From contig NZ_JANLNW010000052.1 in assembly GCF_025465945.1 (NCBI RefSeq), positions 284,075 through 348,074 of the forward strand: a stretch of DNA of 64,000 nucleotides, given 5' to 3'. The stretch comes from Pseudomonas sp. 6D_7.1_Bac1 (lineage in GTDB: Bacteria > Pseudomonadota > Gammaproteobacteria > Pseudomonadales > Pseudomonadaceae). This document shows positions 16,910-26,132 of this stretch, in pieces. Each line of letters starts with the position of its first letter. Positions within the stretch are counted from its first letter, which is position 1. A model generated the notes under the pieces. The model saw only the letters and a list, made by a program, of their open reading frames with translations. It was not told the origin of the DNA and ran no database searches. Position numbers and translations under genes: made by a program.

Positions 16910-18964
16910 TCAGGCGATGCCCAATACCTTGAAAACAAATGCGTATTCGAGGGCTACGTCACGTAATCCCTGATAACGCCCGCTCATCCCGCCATGGCCG
17001 GCACCCAGTTCGGTCTTGAGCAGCAGCAGATGGTTGTCGGTTTTTGTCGCCCGCAACCTGGCCACCCACTTGGCCGCTTCCCAGTACTGCACGCGGCTGT
17101 CGTTGTAGCCGGCGATCACCAGGGTCGCCGGATAGGCTTGAGCACTGACGTTCTCGTATGGGGCGTAAGCCTTGATCCGATCATAAACCTCTGGCTCTTC
17201 AGGGTTACCCCACTCGTCGTATTCGGTGACGGTCAGTGGCAGGTCCGGGTCGAGCATGGTGTTGAGTACGTCGACGAACGGCACCTCGGCAATCGCTGCT
17301 GCGAACAGTTCCGGCCGTTGGTTGAGTACCGTACCGATCAGCAAGCCGCCGGCACTGCCGCCGCTGATGGCCAGTTGTTTTGAGGTCGTGAAGCCGTTGG
17401 CGATCAGGTGTTCGGCGCAGGCGATGAAGTCGTTGAAGGTGTTCTGCTTGTGCTCCTGCTTGCCGGCGCGATACCAGGCTTCGCCCAGTTCACCGCCGCC
17501 GCGTACATGGGCGATGGCGAAGGCAACGCCGCGATCGAGCAGGCTCAGGCGCGCGTGGGAGAACCACGGGTCGAGGCTTTCGCCGTAGGCGCCGTAGCCG
17601 TATAGGTAAAGCGGTGTCGGTTGGCCAAGCCTCTCGCGTTTGACCACCAGGCTGATCGGCACCTGAGTGCCGTCGTTCGCGGTCGCCCACAGGCGCTGAC
17701 TGACGTAGGCATCGGCGTCGAAGGGGCCGAGCACCGGGGTTTCCTTGAGGACTTTCTGTTCGCCGCTGGCGAGGTCGAGCTGACGAATCTGCGCCGGGCG
17801 ATTCAACGCCTCGTAGCGCAGACGGATCTTGTCGCTCGCAAATTCCAGGCTGTTTTGCACATGCAGGCTGTAGGCCGCATCCGGAAGTTGCACGCGGTAA
17901 GCGGGCAGGCCCTGCGGGTGAACTTCGATGATTGGCAAACCACCTTCACGCAGGCTCAGAGTCATGGCCGAGGCATTCAGGCTCATGCCGTCCAGCATCA
18001 CCGTGTCGCTGTGAGGGATCAGGTTTTGCCAGTCGGTATCGGTCGGTACGACGCCAGTGTCGGCGGCCTGATACAGCGCGAAGTTGATGCCGTCGCGGTT
18101 ACTGCGAATCAGCCAGGTCCATTGGTCGTCGAGCTTGCCGTGGTCGACGTCGTACTCGTGATCTTCAACCCGTGGCGCCAGGCAGGTGAATGCCTGTTGT
18201 GGCAGCGACGCATCGAGCGCCCAGACTTCGCTGGTGGTTTTGCTGCCCAACGACAGCAGTAACTGGCGTTCGGAGCTTGAGCGGTAGCAGTGCAGGAAGA
18301 ACCGTCCGTCCGGCTCATGGAAGACTTCTTCGGCGGCGGTGCCGTCGAGACGATAACGAAACAGCTTGTGCGGACGATGGGTGTCGTCCAGCTCGCCGAA
18401 GAACAGCGTCAGGCTGTCGTTGGCCCAGGTCATGCTGCCGTCGCAGTTCTCGAACGCAAGTTCGCTGACTTTGCCGTTGGACAGTTCCTTGACGAACAGC
18501 GTGTAAATTTCTTCACCGCTGGTATCGAGGCTGTAGGCCAGGCGCTGGTGGTCCGGGCTGATGCTGAAGGCGCCCAGCGAGAAAAAGCCGCCATTGGCCA
18601 GCACGTTGGGGTCGAGCAGCAGATGCTCCTGACTTTCGTCGACCAGCAGGCTGTCGTCGGCCGGGCGTGGGCAGCGGTAATGCCGGGCATATTCGTCACC
18701 GGCGGTGGTGCGGGTGTAATAAAGGTACGGCCCCCACGGGGAGGGCAGCGACAGGTCGGTTTCGAGAATCCGCCCTTTGATTTCGTTGAACAGGTTTTCT
18801 CGCAGCTCGGCCTGGTCGGCCAATTGCGCTTCCTGATAGCTGTTTTCAGCCTTGAGGTAGTCGAGCACCTGTGCGCTGTCGCGCTCCTGCAGCCAGGCGT
18901 ACGGGTCATCACCCTCGGCCTTGTGGGCAATCGGGGCGCTGCAAACGTGGGCGGATAGGGGCAT
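16910..18964 (-). CDS. ptrB: Oligopeptidase B (S9 serine peptidase)
   Basis: A 684-residue prolyl-oligopeptidase-family enzyme that cleaves short peptides after Arg or Lys. It has an N-terminal seven-bladed propeller region and a C-terminal alpha/beta-hydrolase domain. The catalytic triad is visible: Ser537 in GGSAGG, Asp622 in YNDSRV and His657 in GAGHGG, each offset by five from E. coli PtrB. The acidic EVPFVDVLNTM segment is typical of oligopeptidase B. The ATG at 18964 (MPLSAHVCS) has GAGAG upstream and is preferred to a GTG at 19000. Probably cytoplasmic; no signal peptide is seen. Confidence 0.93.
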   Translation of the reverse strand: MPLSAHVCSAPIAHKAEGDDPYAWLQERDSAQVLDYLKAENSYQEAQLADQAELRENLFNEIKGRILETDLSLPSPWGPYLYYTRTTAGDEYARHYRCPRPADDSLLVDESQEHLLLDPNVLANGGFFSLGAFSISPDHQRLAYSLDTSGEEIYTLFVKELSNGKVSELAFENCDGSMTWANDSLTLFFGELDDTHRPHKLFRYRLDGTAAEEVFHEPDGRFFLHCYRSSSERQLLLSLGSKTTSEVWALDASLPQQAFTCLAPRVEDHEYDVDHGKLDDQWTWLIRSNRDGINFALYQAADTGVVPTDTDWQNLIPHSDTVMLDGMSLNASAMTLSLREGGLPIIEVHPQGLPAYRVQLPDAAYSLHVQNSLEFASDKIRLRYEALNRPAQIRQLDLASGEQKVLKETPVLGPFDADAYVSQRLWATANDGTQVPISLVVKRERLGQPTPLYLYGYGAYGESLDPWFSHARLSLLDRGVAFAIAHVRGGGELGEAWYRAGKQEHKQNTFNDFIACAEHLIANGFTTSKQLAISGGSAGGLLIGTVLNQRPELFAAAIAEVPFVDVLNTMLDPDLPLTVTEYDEWGNPEEPEVYDRIKAYAPYENVSAQAYPATLVIAGYNDSRVQYWEAAKWVARLRATKTDNHLLLLKTELGAGHGGMSGRYQGLRDVALEYAFVFKVLGIA

Positions 18965-19064
18965 GAAGGGCTCTCGGGCGTTATACAAAAAGGGCTTCAC
19001 AGACAGCGGGGCAGCCTGATCGGTGAAAAGCCGTTATCATAAGCGTCTCTTTGCCTGCCTTGCC

Positions 19065-19562
19065 ATGGACACCATGACCGAGAACGACTATCTGATCGCT
19101 TGGGGCCTATACACCTTTGCCGCTTTGGGCTGCCTGTTGGTGTGGATGCGCCTGACCCGCTGGATGTGGCGCTGGTTGCGCGAGCCACTGCGTCTGCTCG
19201 TGGCCGTGCTGTTGTTCAGCCCGACCATCATCGACCCGGTGAAGGAAAAATTCGCCCCGGCCATCGCCATTACTGCCCTGGACCTGCTGTTCAAGGTGGG
19301 TAACAACGCCTGGCGCGCGATCTCCGACCTGTTCATGTACGGCATGATCATCTTCGGCATTTACCTGATCTTCGTGTTGATCCGCTTTCCTGTCGAACGC
19401 GCTTCCAATGCTCGCAAGGAGCGGGAGGCCGCTGCGAAAGCCGCTGCCAAGGCGGCCGATCCGGATGATGATCAACCTTTTGGCGGTGCTGGCGATGATC
19501 GATATGGTCGCCCGCCGGTTCCCAATAACCCCCAGCGTTCGCGAGTCGAACCCCGTCTTTGA
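19065..19562 (+). CDS. Conserved inner-membrane protein of unknown function
   Basis: A 165-residue protein with about three hydrophobic segments (around IAWGLYTFAALGCLLVW, LLVAVLLFSPTII and MYGMIIFGIYLIFVLI) and a charged, alanine-rich cytoplasmic tail. Sequences like TRWMWRWLREPL and DPVKEKFAPAIAI recur in Pseudomonas but have no assigned function that I know of. The ATG at 19065 is chosen as the start; the frame is open to 19023. It is followed 32 bp later by the glutamine amidotransferase gene and is probably co-transcribed with it. Confidence 0.75.
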   Translation: MDTMTENDYLIAWGLYTFAALGCLLVWMRLTRWMWRWLREPLRLLVAVLLFSPTIIDPVKEKFAPAIAITALDLLFKVGNNAWRAISDLFMYGMIIFGIYLIFVLIRFPVERASNARKEREAAAKAAAKAADPDDDQPFGGAGDDRYGRPPVPNNPQRSRVEPRL

Positions 19563-19594
19563 CGTTGCCCCGGCATTGAAGCGAGAGTCCCGGC

Positions 19595-20371
19595 ATGTGT
19601 GAGTTATTGGGCATGAGCGCCAATGTACCGACCGATATCGTGTTCAGCTTTACCGGGCTGATGCAGCGTGGCGGTCGAACCGGTCCGCACCGGGACGGCT
19701 GGGGCATCGCATTCTATGAAGGTCGTGGCTTGCGTCTGTTCCAGGACCCGGCGGCGAGTTGCGATTCCGAAGTCGCACTGCTGGTGCAGCGCTATCCGAT
19801 CAAAAGCGAAGTGGTGATTGGGCACATCCGCCAGGCCAACGTCGGCAAGGTCGGTCTGTCCAATACTCACCCGTTCGTGCGCGAGTTGTGGGGGCGTAAC
19901 TGGTGTTTCGCCCATAACGGACAACTCGCCGACTTCCAGCCGACAGCGAGCTTTTACCGACCGGTTGGCGACACCGACAGCGAAGCGGCCTTCTGTGATT
20001 TGCTCAACCGGGTGCGTGAAGCCTTCCCGGAGCCGGTTGAAGTCGAGCAATTGATACCGGGTTTGGTGGCCGCTTGCGCGCAATACCGTAGCAAAGGTGT
20101 GTTCAACTGCCTGTTGAGCGACGGTGACTGGCTGTTCTGCTACTGCTCGACCAAACTGGCGCAGATCACCCGTCGCGCACCGTTTGGTCCTGCACGCTTG
20201 AAGGACGTGGACGTGATCGTTGACTTCCAGGCCGAAACCACGCCTGACGATGTGGTGACGATCATTGCCACTGAACCCCTGACCGAAAACGAAACCTGGA
20301 CCCGTTACGAACCGGGCCAATGGAGCCTGTGGCGACGCGGTGAATGCGTCAGCCAGGGCAAGACCGAATAA
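19595..20371 (+). CDS. Class II glutamine amidotransferase (YafJ-like)
   Basis: A 258-residue N-terminal-nucleophile amidotransferase. After removal of Met1 the catalytic Cys2 (MCELLGMSANVP) becomes the N-terminus. GRTGPHRDGWGIAFY, IGHIRQANVGKVGLSNTHPF and FAHNGQL are the conserved glutaminase motifs. No synthetase domain is attached, so a partner or a stand-alone hydrolase role is open. The start is fixed by the need for Cys2. It sits in a three-gene cluster with two membrane proteins, 13 bp before the DUF2937 gene. Confidence 0.88.
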   Translation: MCELLGMSANVPTDIVFSFTGLMQRGGRTGPHRDGWGIAFYEGRGLRLFQDPAASCDSEVALLVQRYPIKSEVVIGHIRQANVGKVGLSNTHPFVRELWGRNWCFAHNGQLADFQPTASFYRPVGDTDSEAAFCDLLNRVREAFPEPVEVEQLIPGLVAACAQYRSKGVFNCLLSDGDWLFCYCSTKLAQITRRAPFGPARLKDVDVIVDFQAETTPDDVVTIIATEPLTENETWTRYEPGQWSLWRRGECVSQGKTE

Positions 20372-20384
20372 GGAACACCTCTCT

Positions 20385-20927
20385 ATGTTGCTCAGTTATT
20401 TGCGGCTGGTGTTGTTTGCGATCGGCCTGTTGGTGGGTGTGCAGGTGCCGGGTTTCATCAACGACTACGCCAAGCGGGTCGAGGCGCATCTGATCGAAGC
20501 GCAGACCGGCCTGCGGGGATTCCAGGGCACTGCCGAGCAGTTTTTCAAGGGTGATCTGCAAGCGCTGGTCGCCCATTACCGCGCCAGCGACGACCCGGTG
20601 TTTCGCAGCGATGCCGATAGCCTGAGCACGTTGCTCACTCGCCAGTTGGCACTGGATAAGCAATTCCAGGCCATGCAAGGACCGTGGTACATCCGCGTCT
20701 TGCAGGTGGCATTGGCCGCCGATCCGGATATTCGCAAGGAAACCTGGAATGGCTACAGCTACCAGCTGTTGCTGACGCCTGAAGCCATGGGCTGGGGGCT
20801 GAGCGGGGCGATGTTGCTGTCGTTCGGCCTGGAATGCCTGTTCCGTCTGATCGACTGGGTGGTGTTGGGCGGCAAGCGCCTGCGCCAGAGCCGGCCGATC
20901 GAAGAACGCGATTTGCGCGGCTTGTAA
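20385..20927 (+). CDS. DUF2937 family membrane protein
   Basis: A 180-residue protein with an N-terminal membrane segment (LRLVLFAIGLLVGVQVPGF), a soluble middle likely outside the cytoplasm and a second hydrophobic segment near residue 140 (GWGLSGAMLLSFGLECLF). The pattern fits DUF2937, which has no known function. The ATG at 20385 follows AGGAA and lies 13 bp after the amidotransferase stop, so co-expression is likely. Confidence 0.78.
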   Translation: MLLSYLRLVLFAIGLLVGVQVPGFINDYAKRVEAHLIEAQTGLRGFQGTAEQFFKGDLQALVAHYRASDDPVFRSDADSLSTLLTRQLALDKQFQAMQGPWYIRVLQVALAADPDIRKETWNGYSYQLLLTPEAMGWGLSGAMLLSFGLECLFRLIDWVVLGGKRLRQSRPIEERDLRGL

Positions 20928-20975
20928 CACCGTCGAAATTGCCGGTGATTGCAGCGATGTGGTGTGGCTGACCAG

Positions 20976-22208
20976 TTAAAACGTGTCCTCACCAGGAGGC
21001 GCCGGGGTGGAGGTGAATGACCGCACCCAGCGGATCCCGATGGCGGCCAGTGCGTAGGTCAGCGCCACCAGCCAGAAACTGTGAGCCAGCCCCACCAGCC
21101 CCATGCCGATTCCGCCGAGGACTGCACCGAGCAGAGCGCCGGCCTTGGCCGCGCTGTTGCCGAGACCGAGGGCGAAACCCTGCTGGCTTGAAGAAACGGT
21201 GTTGGCGATCAATGCGTACGCGACGGGCAGCAGGGCGCCTTGCCAAATACCCCAGACGAGTCGACTGACGAGAAACCCTTGCCATTCGTTGGCCAGTGCC
21301 GTGGCCGCTAGTGTCAGGGCACACAGCCAGGCCACACCTTCGATGACGCGCAAGGTGTAAGCCGGCTGCCAGCGGTCGAACAGACGTCCCCACAGCGGTG
21401 CGGAAATGGCCAGGGTCGCGGCGCTCGCTGCGTAGGTGGCGCCGATCAGCCAGCTCGGCGCATGCAGAATGTTCGCGACGTACAGGGCGTAGAACGGCTG
21501 CGGCATCATCTTCGCGGCTTGAATCAGCACGATCACCAGCAGGATTCCACCGACCCAGCGTTTGGGCAGAGCCACCGGCGCAACGGCTTTTTTCTTCGCG
21601 ACCCGAGCTTTGTCGGCCGGCAGGAAAAAACTCCCCAGTGCGCACAGCAGGCAAATCGCCGTCGCGCCATAACAGAGCAGGGCAAACCCCGAGACGTCCA
21701 TCAGCCAGCCGCCCAGTACCGGGCCGATCAACGAGCCGACAGCGGTTGCCGATTGCAGGCGTGCCAGGGTGTGACCACGCCTGGAACTGTTGCAGCAGGC
21801 CAGGGCATAAGCTTGCGCGGCGGCAAGAAATCCGGCCAATGCGCCTTGCATCACGCGAATGCCCACCAGCAACCACGGGTCGAGGGTGATGGCCGCCAAC
21901 CCTTGGCACAGCGCCAGCGCGAGCAATGCACGAACGATCATCGGCTTGTGTCCGGCGCGATCACCCAGCCGGCCCCACACGGGAGTCAGGAGCATGGCCG
22001 CGAGCATCGGGCCGGCATAGACCAGCGCCGATAACAACGCGGTGTAGCCAGCACCCTCTGGCCCGAGCAGTTGCTGGATCTGCAAGGGCCAGAACGGGCC
22101 GCTCATTTCCATCGCGCCCATGGAGAGCAACTGGATGACGATCAGCAGTCGCAAGGCGCGACTGTCAGCAGGCAATAGCGGCTGTCTTTGCGTGTGAGCG
22201 CGCATCAC
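20976..22208 (-). CDS. MFS multidrug/efflux-type transporter
   Basis: A 410-residue 12-helix major facilitator protein. PVWGRLGDRAGHKPM after the second helix is the MFS motif A (usually GxLaDrxGrr), and a long charged loop (ADKARVAKKKAVAP) divides the two halves. The type is a DHA1-like exporter. A 19-bp Fur-box-like sequence 67 bp upstream of the start hints at iron control and thus possibly siderophore export, but this is inference. Two adjacent ATGs (22208, 22205) are equally possible starts. Confidence 0.85.
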   Translation of the reverse strand: MMRAHTQRQPLLPADSRALRLLIVIQLLSMGAMEMSGPFWPLQIQQLLGPEGAGYTALLSALVYAGPMLAAMLLTPVWGRLGDRAGHKPMIVRALLALALCQGLAAITLDPWLLVGIRVMQGALAGFLAAAQAYALACCNSSRRGHTLARLQSATAVGSLIGPVLGGWLMDVSGFALLCYGATAICLLCALGSFFLPADKARVAKKKAVAPVALPKRWVGGILLVIVLIQAAKMMPQPFYALYVANILHAPSWLIGATYAASAATLAISAPLWGRLFDRWQPAYTLRVIEGVAWLCALTLAATALANEWQGFLVSRLVWGIWQGALLPVAYALIANTVSSSQQGFALGLGNSAAKAGALLGAVLGGIGMGLVGLAHSFWLVALTYALAAIGIRWVRSFTSTPAPPGEDTF

Positions 22209-22274
22209 GTCCGATTCCTTCTGGACAGGTGTTTAGCTGAAAGCGCGCAGAGCGTACCGGCTTACTACACTATT

Positions 22275-22293
22275 GAAAATGATAGTTATTCCT
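22275..22293. promoter_or_regulatory. Possible Fur box
   Basis: GAAAATGATAGTTATTCCT matches 13 of 19 positions of the Fur consensus GATAATGATAATCATTATC. It lies in the gap between the divergent MFS transporter (start 22208) and pxpA (start 22430) and is closer to the transporter. It is a by-eye match. Confidence 0.45.
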
Positions 22294-22429
22294 ACTTGTG
22301 TCGTAGGAGTCTTCCTTGTTTTACGGCCGTCGGGTTCAGGCTGAAGTGTTGGAGCCAGACCGAATCATCGGTTTTTGTCGCGGGTGTCCGATGTGTCAAT
22401 ATCGATAAAAACCTTCAGGAGTACTCACC

Positions 22430-23182
22430 GTGAGCCGCCTGCTATTGAACTGCGATATCGGCGAAAGCTTTGGCCACTGGACCATGGGGCTGGATGCCGA
22501 AGTGATGCCGTACATTGATTGCGCCAACATTGCCTGTGGTTTCCATGCCGGTGACCCGAGCATCATGCGCAAGACGGTCAGCCTGGCGCTGAGTCATGGC
22601 GTGCAGATTGGCGCCCATCCAGCGTATCAGGATCTGGTGGGATTCGGCCGCCGTTCCATGGCTTACACCGCGCAAGAACTTCAAGATCTTCTGCACTACC
22701 AGATCGGCGCGCTGGACGGCATTTGCCGGGCGCAGGGGACTCGCGTGAGTTACGTCAAACCCCACGGTGCGATGTACAACGACATGATGGCCAACCCCGC
22801 GCAGTTGCGGGCGGTGATTGAGGCTGTCTCGGCGTATGACCGGCAACTGCCGTTGATGTTGATGGCAACCCGCGACAACAGCGCGGCTCAACTGATGGGC
22901 GATGAGTACGGTGTGACGCTGTGGTTCGAAGCGTTCGCCGATCGTGCCTATGACAGTGCCGGGCATCTGGTTTCGCGGCAATTGCCGGGTGCGGTGCATC
23001 ACGATCCAGAGAAAATAATTGAACAGGCGCTGACCATCGCTCGCGGCGACAACCTGGTTGCCAGTGACGGCAGCGCCTTGCATTTAACGGCCAACACTCT
23101 GTGCGTACACGGAGACAACGCCAGTTCGGTGGCAGCTGTGCAGCGGATCCGTGAGGCTTTGAATCAGCAGAGCGCGCCATGA
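22430..23182 (+). CDS. pxpA: 5-oxoprolinase subunit A (LamB/YcsF family)
   Basis: A 250-residue LamB/YcsF-family protein. [41 protein letters not shown] and [10 protein letters not shown] are the conserved active-site segments. With PxpB and PxpC it forms the prokaryotic ATP-dependent 5-oxoprolinase that opens pyroglutamate to glutamate. The GTG start at 22430 is set by AGGAG 8 bp upstream. Its end overlaps pxpB by 4 bp, so the three genes form a coupled operon. Confidence 0.95.
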   Translation: MSRLLLNCDIGESFGHWTMGLDAEVMPYIDCANIACGFHAGDPSIMRKTVSLALSHGVQIGAHPAYQDLVGFGRRSMAYTAQELQDLLHYQIGALDGICRAQGTRVSYVKPHGAMYNDMMANPAQLRAVIEAVSAYDRQLPLMLMATRDNSAAQLMGDEYGVTLWFEAFADRAYDSAGHLVSRQLPGAVHHDPEKIIEQALTIARGDNLVASDGSALHLTANTLCVHGDNASSVAAVQRIREALNQQSAP

Positions 23183-23883
23183 AACCACGGGTTGAAGTGG
23201 TGGCAATCGATTGCCTGATGGTGCGGCTGTTCGATGAGATTGCTGAAACCAACATGCCGTGGATGCTCGCCGCCAGCGAGCGACTGCGCGCAGGTTTCGC
23301 CGGGCATTTGATCGATCTGGTGCCGTCCTACACGACCTTGATGGTGCATTACGATCTGCTTGCCTTGAGCCCGGCTCAGGCGCGAGAACTGATTGCCGAG
23401 GCCTTGAGCGATCTGACCCCTAACGCCCAGGCCCGTGGTCAATGCCATGTGTTGCCGGTCTGGTATGACGTGAGTGTCGGGCCTGAACTGAGCCTGCTTT
23501 CGCAGCGTAGCGGGTTGGCGGTAGAGGAGGTGATTCGCCGCCACAGTGAGCGCGAATATCAGGTATTCGCGCTGGGTTTTGCACCGGGGTTCGCCTTTAT
23601 GGGACTGGTCGAAGAAGTGCTGGCCGCGCCCCGTTTGAATACCCCGCGTAAGCGCGTGGCGGCTGGTAGCGTGGGGATTGCCGAGCGGCAGACAGCCGCT
23701 TATCCGGTGGTGTCGCCGGGTGGCTGGAACCTGATCGGCCGCACCCCCGCCAAACTGTTCGATCGCGAGCGTGAGGGCTACAGCCTGATGCAACCGGGCG
23801 ATACAGTGCGTTTTGCGGCAGTCAGTCATGCCGAGTTCGTCAATCTGGGCGGCGACGATACACCGCTGGAGGTGCTGGCATGA
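23179..23883 (+). CDS. pxpB: 5-oxoprolinase subunit B (KipI/AHS1 family)
   Basis: A 234-residue protein of the AHS1/KipI family. The hallmark [15 protein letters not shown] (about residue 134) and the [20 protein letters not shown] and [12 protein letters not shown] segments are intact. It works with PxpA and PxpC in pyroglutamate hydrolysis. ATGA overlaps join it to pxpA upstream and pxpC downstream. Confidence 0.94.
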   Translation: MKPRVEVVAIDCLMVRLFDEIAETNMPWMLAASERLRAGFAGHLIDLVPSYTTLMVHYDLLALSPAQARELIAEALSDLTPNAQARGQCHVLPVWYDVSVGPELSLLSQRSGLAVEEVIRRHSEREYQVFALGFAPGFAFMGLVEEVLAAPRLNTPRKRVAAGSVGIAERQTAAYPVVSPGGWNLIGRTPAKLFDREREGYSLMQPGDTVRFAAVSHAEFVNLGGDDTPLEVLA

Positions 23884-24803
23884 GCCGTTTGACGATCGAA
23901 GCCAGTACGCCGCTGTGCCTGTTGCAGGATGCCGGCCGGTTCGGCGTACGGCATCTGGGCGTGACCCAGGGCGGCGCGGCGGACTGGCTGTCGATGTCCT
24001 GGGCCAACTGGCTGCTGGGCAACTCATTGGAGGCGGCGGTGATTGAAGTCACCCTCGGCGGATTGACCCTGGAAGCGCGGGACGATTGCTGTCTGGCGTT
24101 GGCGGGGGCGGACCTGGGGGCATTGCTGGACGGCCAGCCGCTGGCGCCGTGGCGCAGCTTTAACCTCAAGAAAGGCCAGCGTTTGCAATTCACCCAACCC
24201 TTGCTCGGCGCCCGCGCCTATCTGGCGGCACCCGGTGGTTTCAACGCGCCCAAGGTATTGGGCAGTTGTGCGACGGTGGTCCGCGAAGAGCTCGGTGGTC
24301 TGGACGGCTTTGGCCGGGCCCTGGCGCGAGGTACCGAGTTGAGTTATTCGGGGCAGGCGCAGGCTCTTGGAGAGGTACCGTGTGAGCATCGACCGGACTT
24401 CAAGCAGAACCCGCCGCTGGATCTGGTGCTCGGTGCGCAACACGGCGAGTTCAGCGGGCAAAGCCTATTCGATGCCTTCAACCGGGTCTGGACCCTCGAC
24501 AGCCGCGCCGACCGCATGGGCATCCGCTTGCTCGGGCCGGCGTTGCAGTATCAAGGCAAGCCGATGATCTCCGAAGGCATCCCGCTGGGCGCGGTTCAGG
24601 TGCCGCCGGACGGGCAGCCGATTGTGTTGCTCAATGATCGGCAGACCATTGGCGGCTATCCACGGTTAGGGGCGTTGACGCCGTTGGCGCTGGCGCGGCT
24701 GGCGCAGTGTTTGCCGGGGCAGCAGGTACGCTTGGCGCCGGTGGTGCAGGAGACGGCGCATCGGCAACAGATCGAGTATTTGCAGCGGTTCATTAGCCGC
24801 TAA
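23880..24803 (+). CDS. pxpC: 5-oxoprolinase subunit C (KipA/AHS2 family)
   Basis: A 307-residue AHS2/KipA-family protein. LLQDAGRFGVRHLGVTQGGA near the N-terminus, YLAAPGGF in the middle, and SRADRMGIRLLGP with ISEGIPLGAVQVPPDGQPI in the second half are typical. It is the biotin-independent carboxylase-like partner of PxpB in 5-oxoprolinase. Last gene of the pxpABC operon; a REPIN begins 5 bp after its stop. Confidence 0.94.
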   Translation: MSRLTIEASTPLCLLQDAGRFGVRHLGVTQGGAADWLSMSWANWLLGNSLEAAVIEVTLGGLTLEARDDCCLALAGADLGALLDGQPLAPWRSFNLKKGQRLQFTQPLLGARAYLAAPGGFNAPKVLGSCATVVREELGGLDGFGRALARGTELSYSGQAQALGEVPCEHRPDFKQNPPLDLVLGAQHGEFSGQSLFDAFNRVWTLDSRADRMGIRLLGPALQYQGKPMISEGIPLGAVQVPPDGQPIVLLNDRQTIGGYPRLGALTPLALARLAQCLPGQQVRLAPVVQETAHRQQIEYLQRFISR

Positions 24804-24807
24804 AAGC

Positions 24808-24899
24808 ATCGCGAGCAGGCTCGCTCCCACAGTGGATCGGTGTTGCTCACAGGTTTTGTGACCGACACTTACCCCTGTGGGAGCGAGCCTGCTCGCGAT
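24808..24899. repeat. REPIN, GTGGGAGCGAGC family
   Basis: The ATCGCGAGCAGGCTCGCTCC arm from 24808 and the TGTGGGAGCGAGCCTGCTCG arm from 24876. It lies between the convergent pxp operon and the VWA gene. Confidence 0.9.
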
Positions 24900-24922
24900 A
24901 GGGCCCTAACAGGCTGCGCAGA

Positions 24923-26101
24923 TTATTTGGAAAGAAACCGCATCCCTTCCTCCAGCCCGCGCAAGGTCAGCGGGAACATCTGGTCTTCGATCAGATCGCG
25001 CACGATGTTGGTCGAGGAGGTGTAGCCCCAGGTGTCTTTCGGGTACGGGTTGATCCAGATGAGCTTCTTGTACTTCTCCATGAAGCGCTGCATCCACACG
25101 TAACCGGCTTCTTCGTTCCAGTGCTCGACGCTGCCGCCGGCCTGGGTGATTTCGTAAGGTGCCATGGCGGCATCGCCAACGAAGATCACTTTGTAGTCGG
25201 CACCGTACTTGTTCAGCAGGTCCATGGTTGCCGTGCGTTCCGAGCCACGGCGCATGTTGTTCTTCCACACCGATTCATAAATGAAGTTGTGAAAGTAGAA
25301 GTACTCCAGGTGCTTGAACTCGGTCTTGCAGGCCGAGAACAGCTCTTCGCAGATCTTCACGTGGGCGTCCATCGAGCCGCCGATGTCGAACAGCAGCAAC
25401 AACTTGATGTTGTTACGGCGCTCCGGGCGCATCTGAATGTTCAGCAGCCCCGCGTCACGGGCGGTGTGGTCGATGGTGCCGTCGATATCCAGCTCATCCG
25501 CCGCGCCTTGGCGGGCGAACTTGCGCAGACGCCGCAGGGCGACCTTGATGTTGCGCGTGCCCAATTCGACCTGATCGTCGAGGTTCTTGTACTCGCGCTG
25601 GTCCCAGACCTTGACCGCTTTGCCCTGGCGTTTGCCGGCATCACCGACGCGGATGCCTTCCGGGTTGAAACCGCCAGAGCCGAACGGGCTGGTGCCACCG
25701 GTGCCGATCCACTTGTTGCCGCCGGCATGGCGTTCCTTCTGTTCTTCCAGGCGTTTCTTGAATTCTTCGATCAACTTGTCGAGACCACCCAGGGACTGGA
25801 TCTGCGCCCGTTCCTCATCGGTCAGCGAGCGCTCGAACTCCTTGCGCAACCAGTCTTCGGGAATCAGCGCCTGAAGGTGATCGTCGAGTTTTTCCAGGCC
25901 ATTGAAGTAGGCCCCGAACGCCCGGTCGAACTTGTCGAAATGCCGTTCGTCCTTCACCAGAATCGCCCGCGACAAGTAATAAAACTCGTCCATGTCGGCG
26001 AAGGTCACGCGCTGTTTCAGCGCGTTGATCAGGTCCAGCAGCTCACGCACCGAGACCGGCACCTTGGCTGCACGCATTTCATTGAACAGGTTGAGCAGCA
26101 T
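24923..26101 (-). CDS. VWA-domain (CoxE-like) protein paired with MoxR ATPase
   Basis: A 392-residue protein. The N-terminal half is helical and charged; a glycine-rich linker (GGTSPFGSGGFNPEG) follows; the C-terminal von Willebrand A domain starts near residue 237 with the metal-site motif DIGGSM, a DxGxS variant of the usual DxSxS. A MoxR-type AAA+ ATPase gene lies 31 bp upstream on the same strand. Such MoxR/VWA pairs are thought to act as chaperone-like machines that insert metals or activate partner complexes. The target of this pair is unknown, and no oxidase or hydrogenase gene is adjacent. Confidence 0.85.
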   Translation of the reverse strand: MLLNLFNEMRAAKVPVSVRELLDLINALKQRVTFADMDEFYYLSRAILVKDERHFDKFDRAFGAYFNGLEKLDDHLQALIPEDWLRKEFERSLTDEERAQIQSLGGLDKLIEEFKKRLEEQKERHAGGNKWIGTGGTSPFGSGGFNPEGIRVGDAGKRQGKAVKVWDQREYKNLDDQVELGTRNIKVALRRLRKFARQGAADELDIDGTIDHTARDAGLLNIQMRPERRNNIKLLLLFDIGGSMDAHVKICEELFSACKTEFKHLEYFYFHNFIYESVWKNNMRRGSERTATMDLLNKYGADYKVIFVGDAAMAPYEITQAGGSVEHWNEEAGYVWMQRFMEKYKKLIWINPYPKDTWGYTSSTNIVRDLIEDQMFPLTLRGLEEGMRFLSK

Positions 26102-26132
26102 GGCTTTCGCCCTTGATCTTGTCAGAAGAGTA

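Noticed and set aside
22188..22433. An 81-codon frame between the MFS gene and pxpA
   Set aside because: Unusual composition, no ribosome site, and it spans the likely promoter and Fur-like region.
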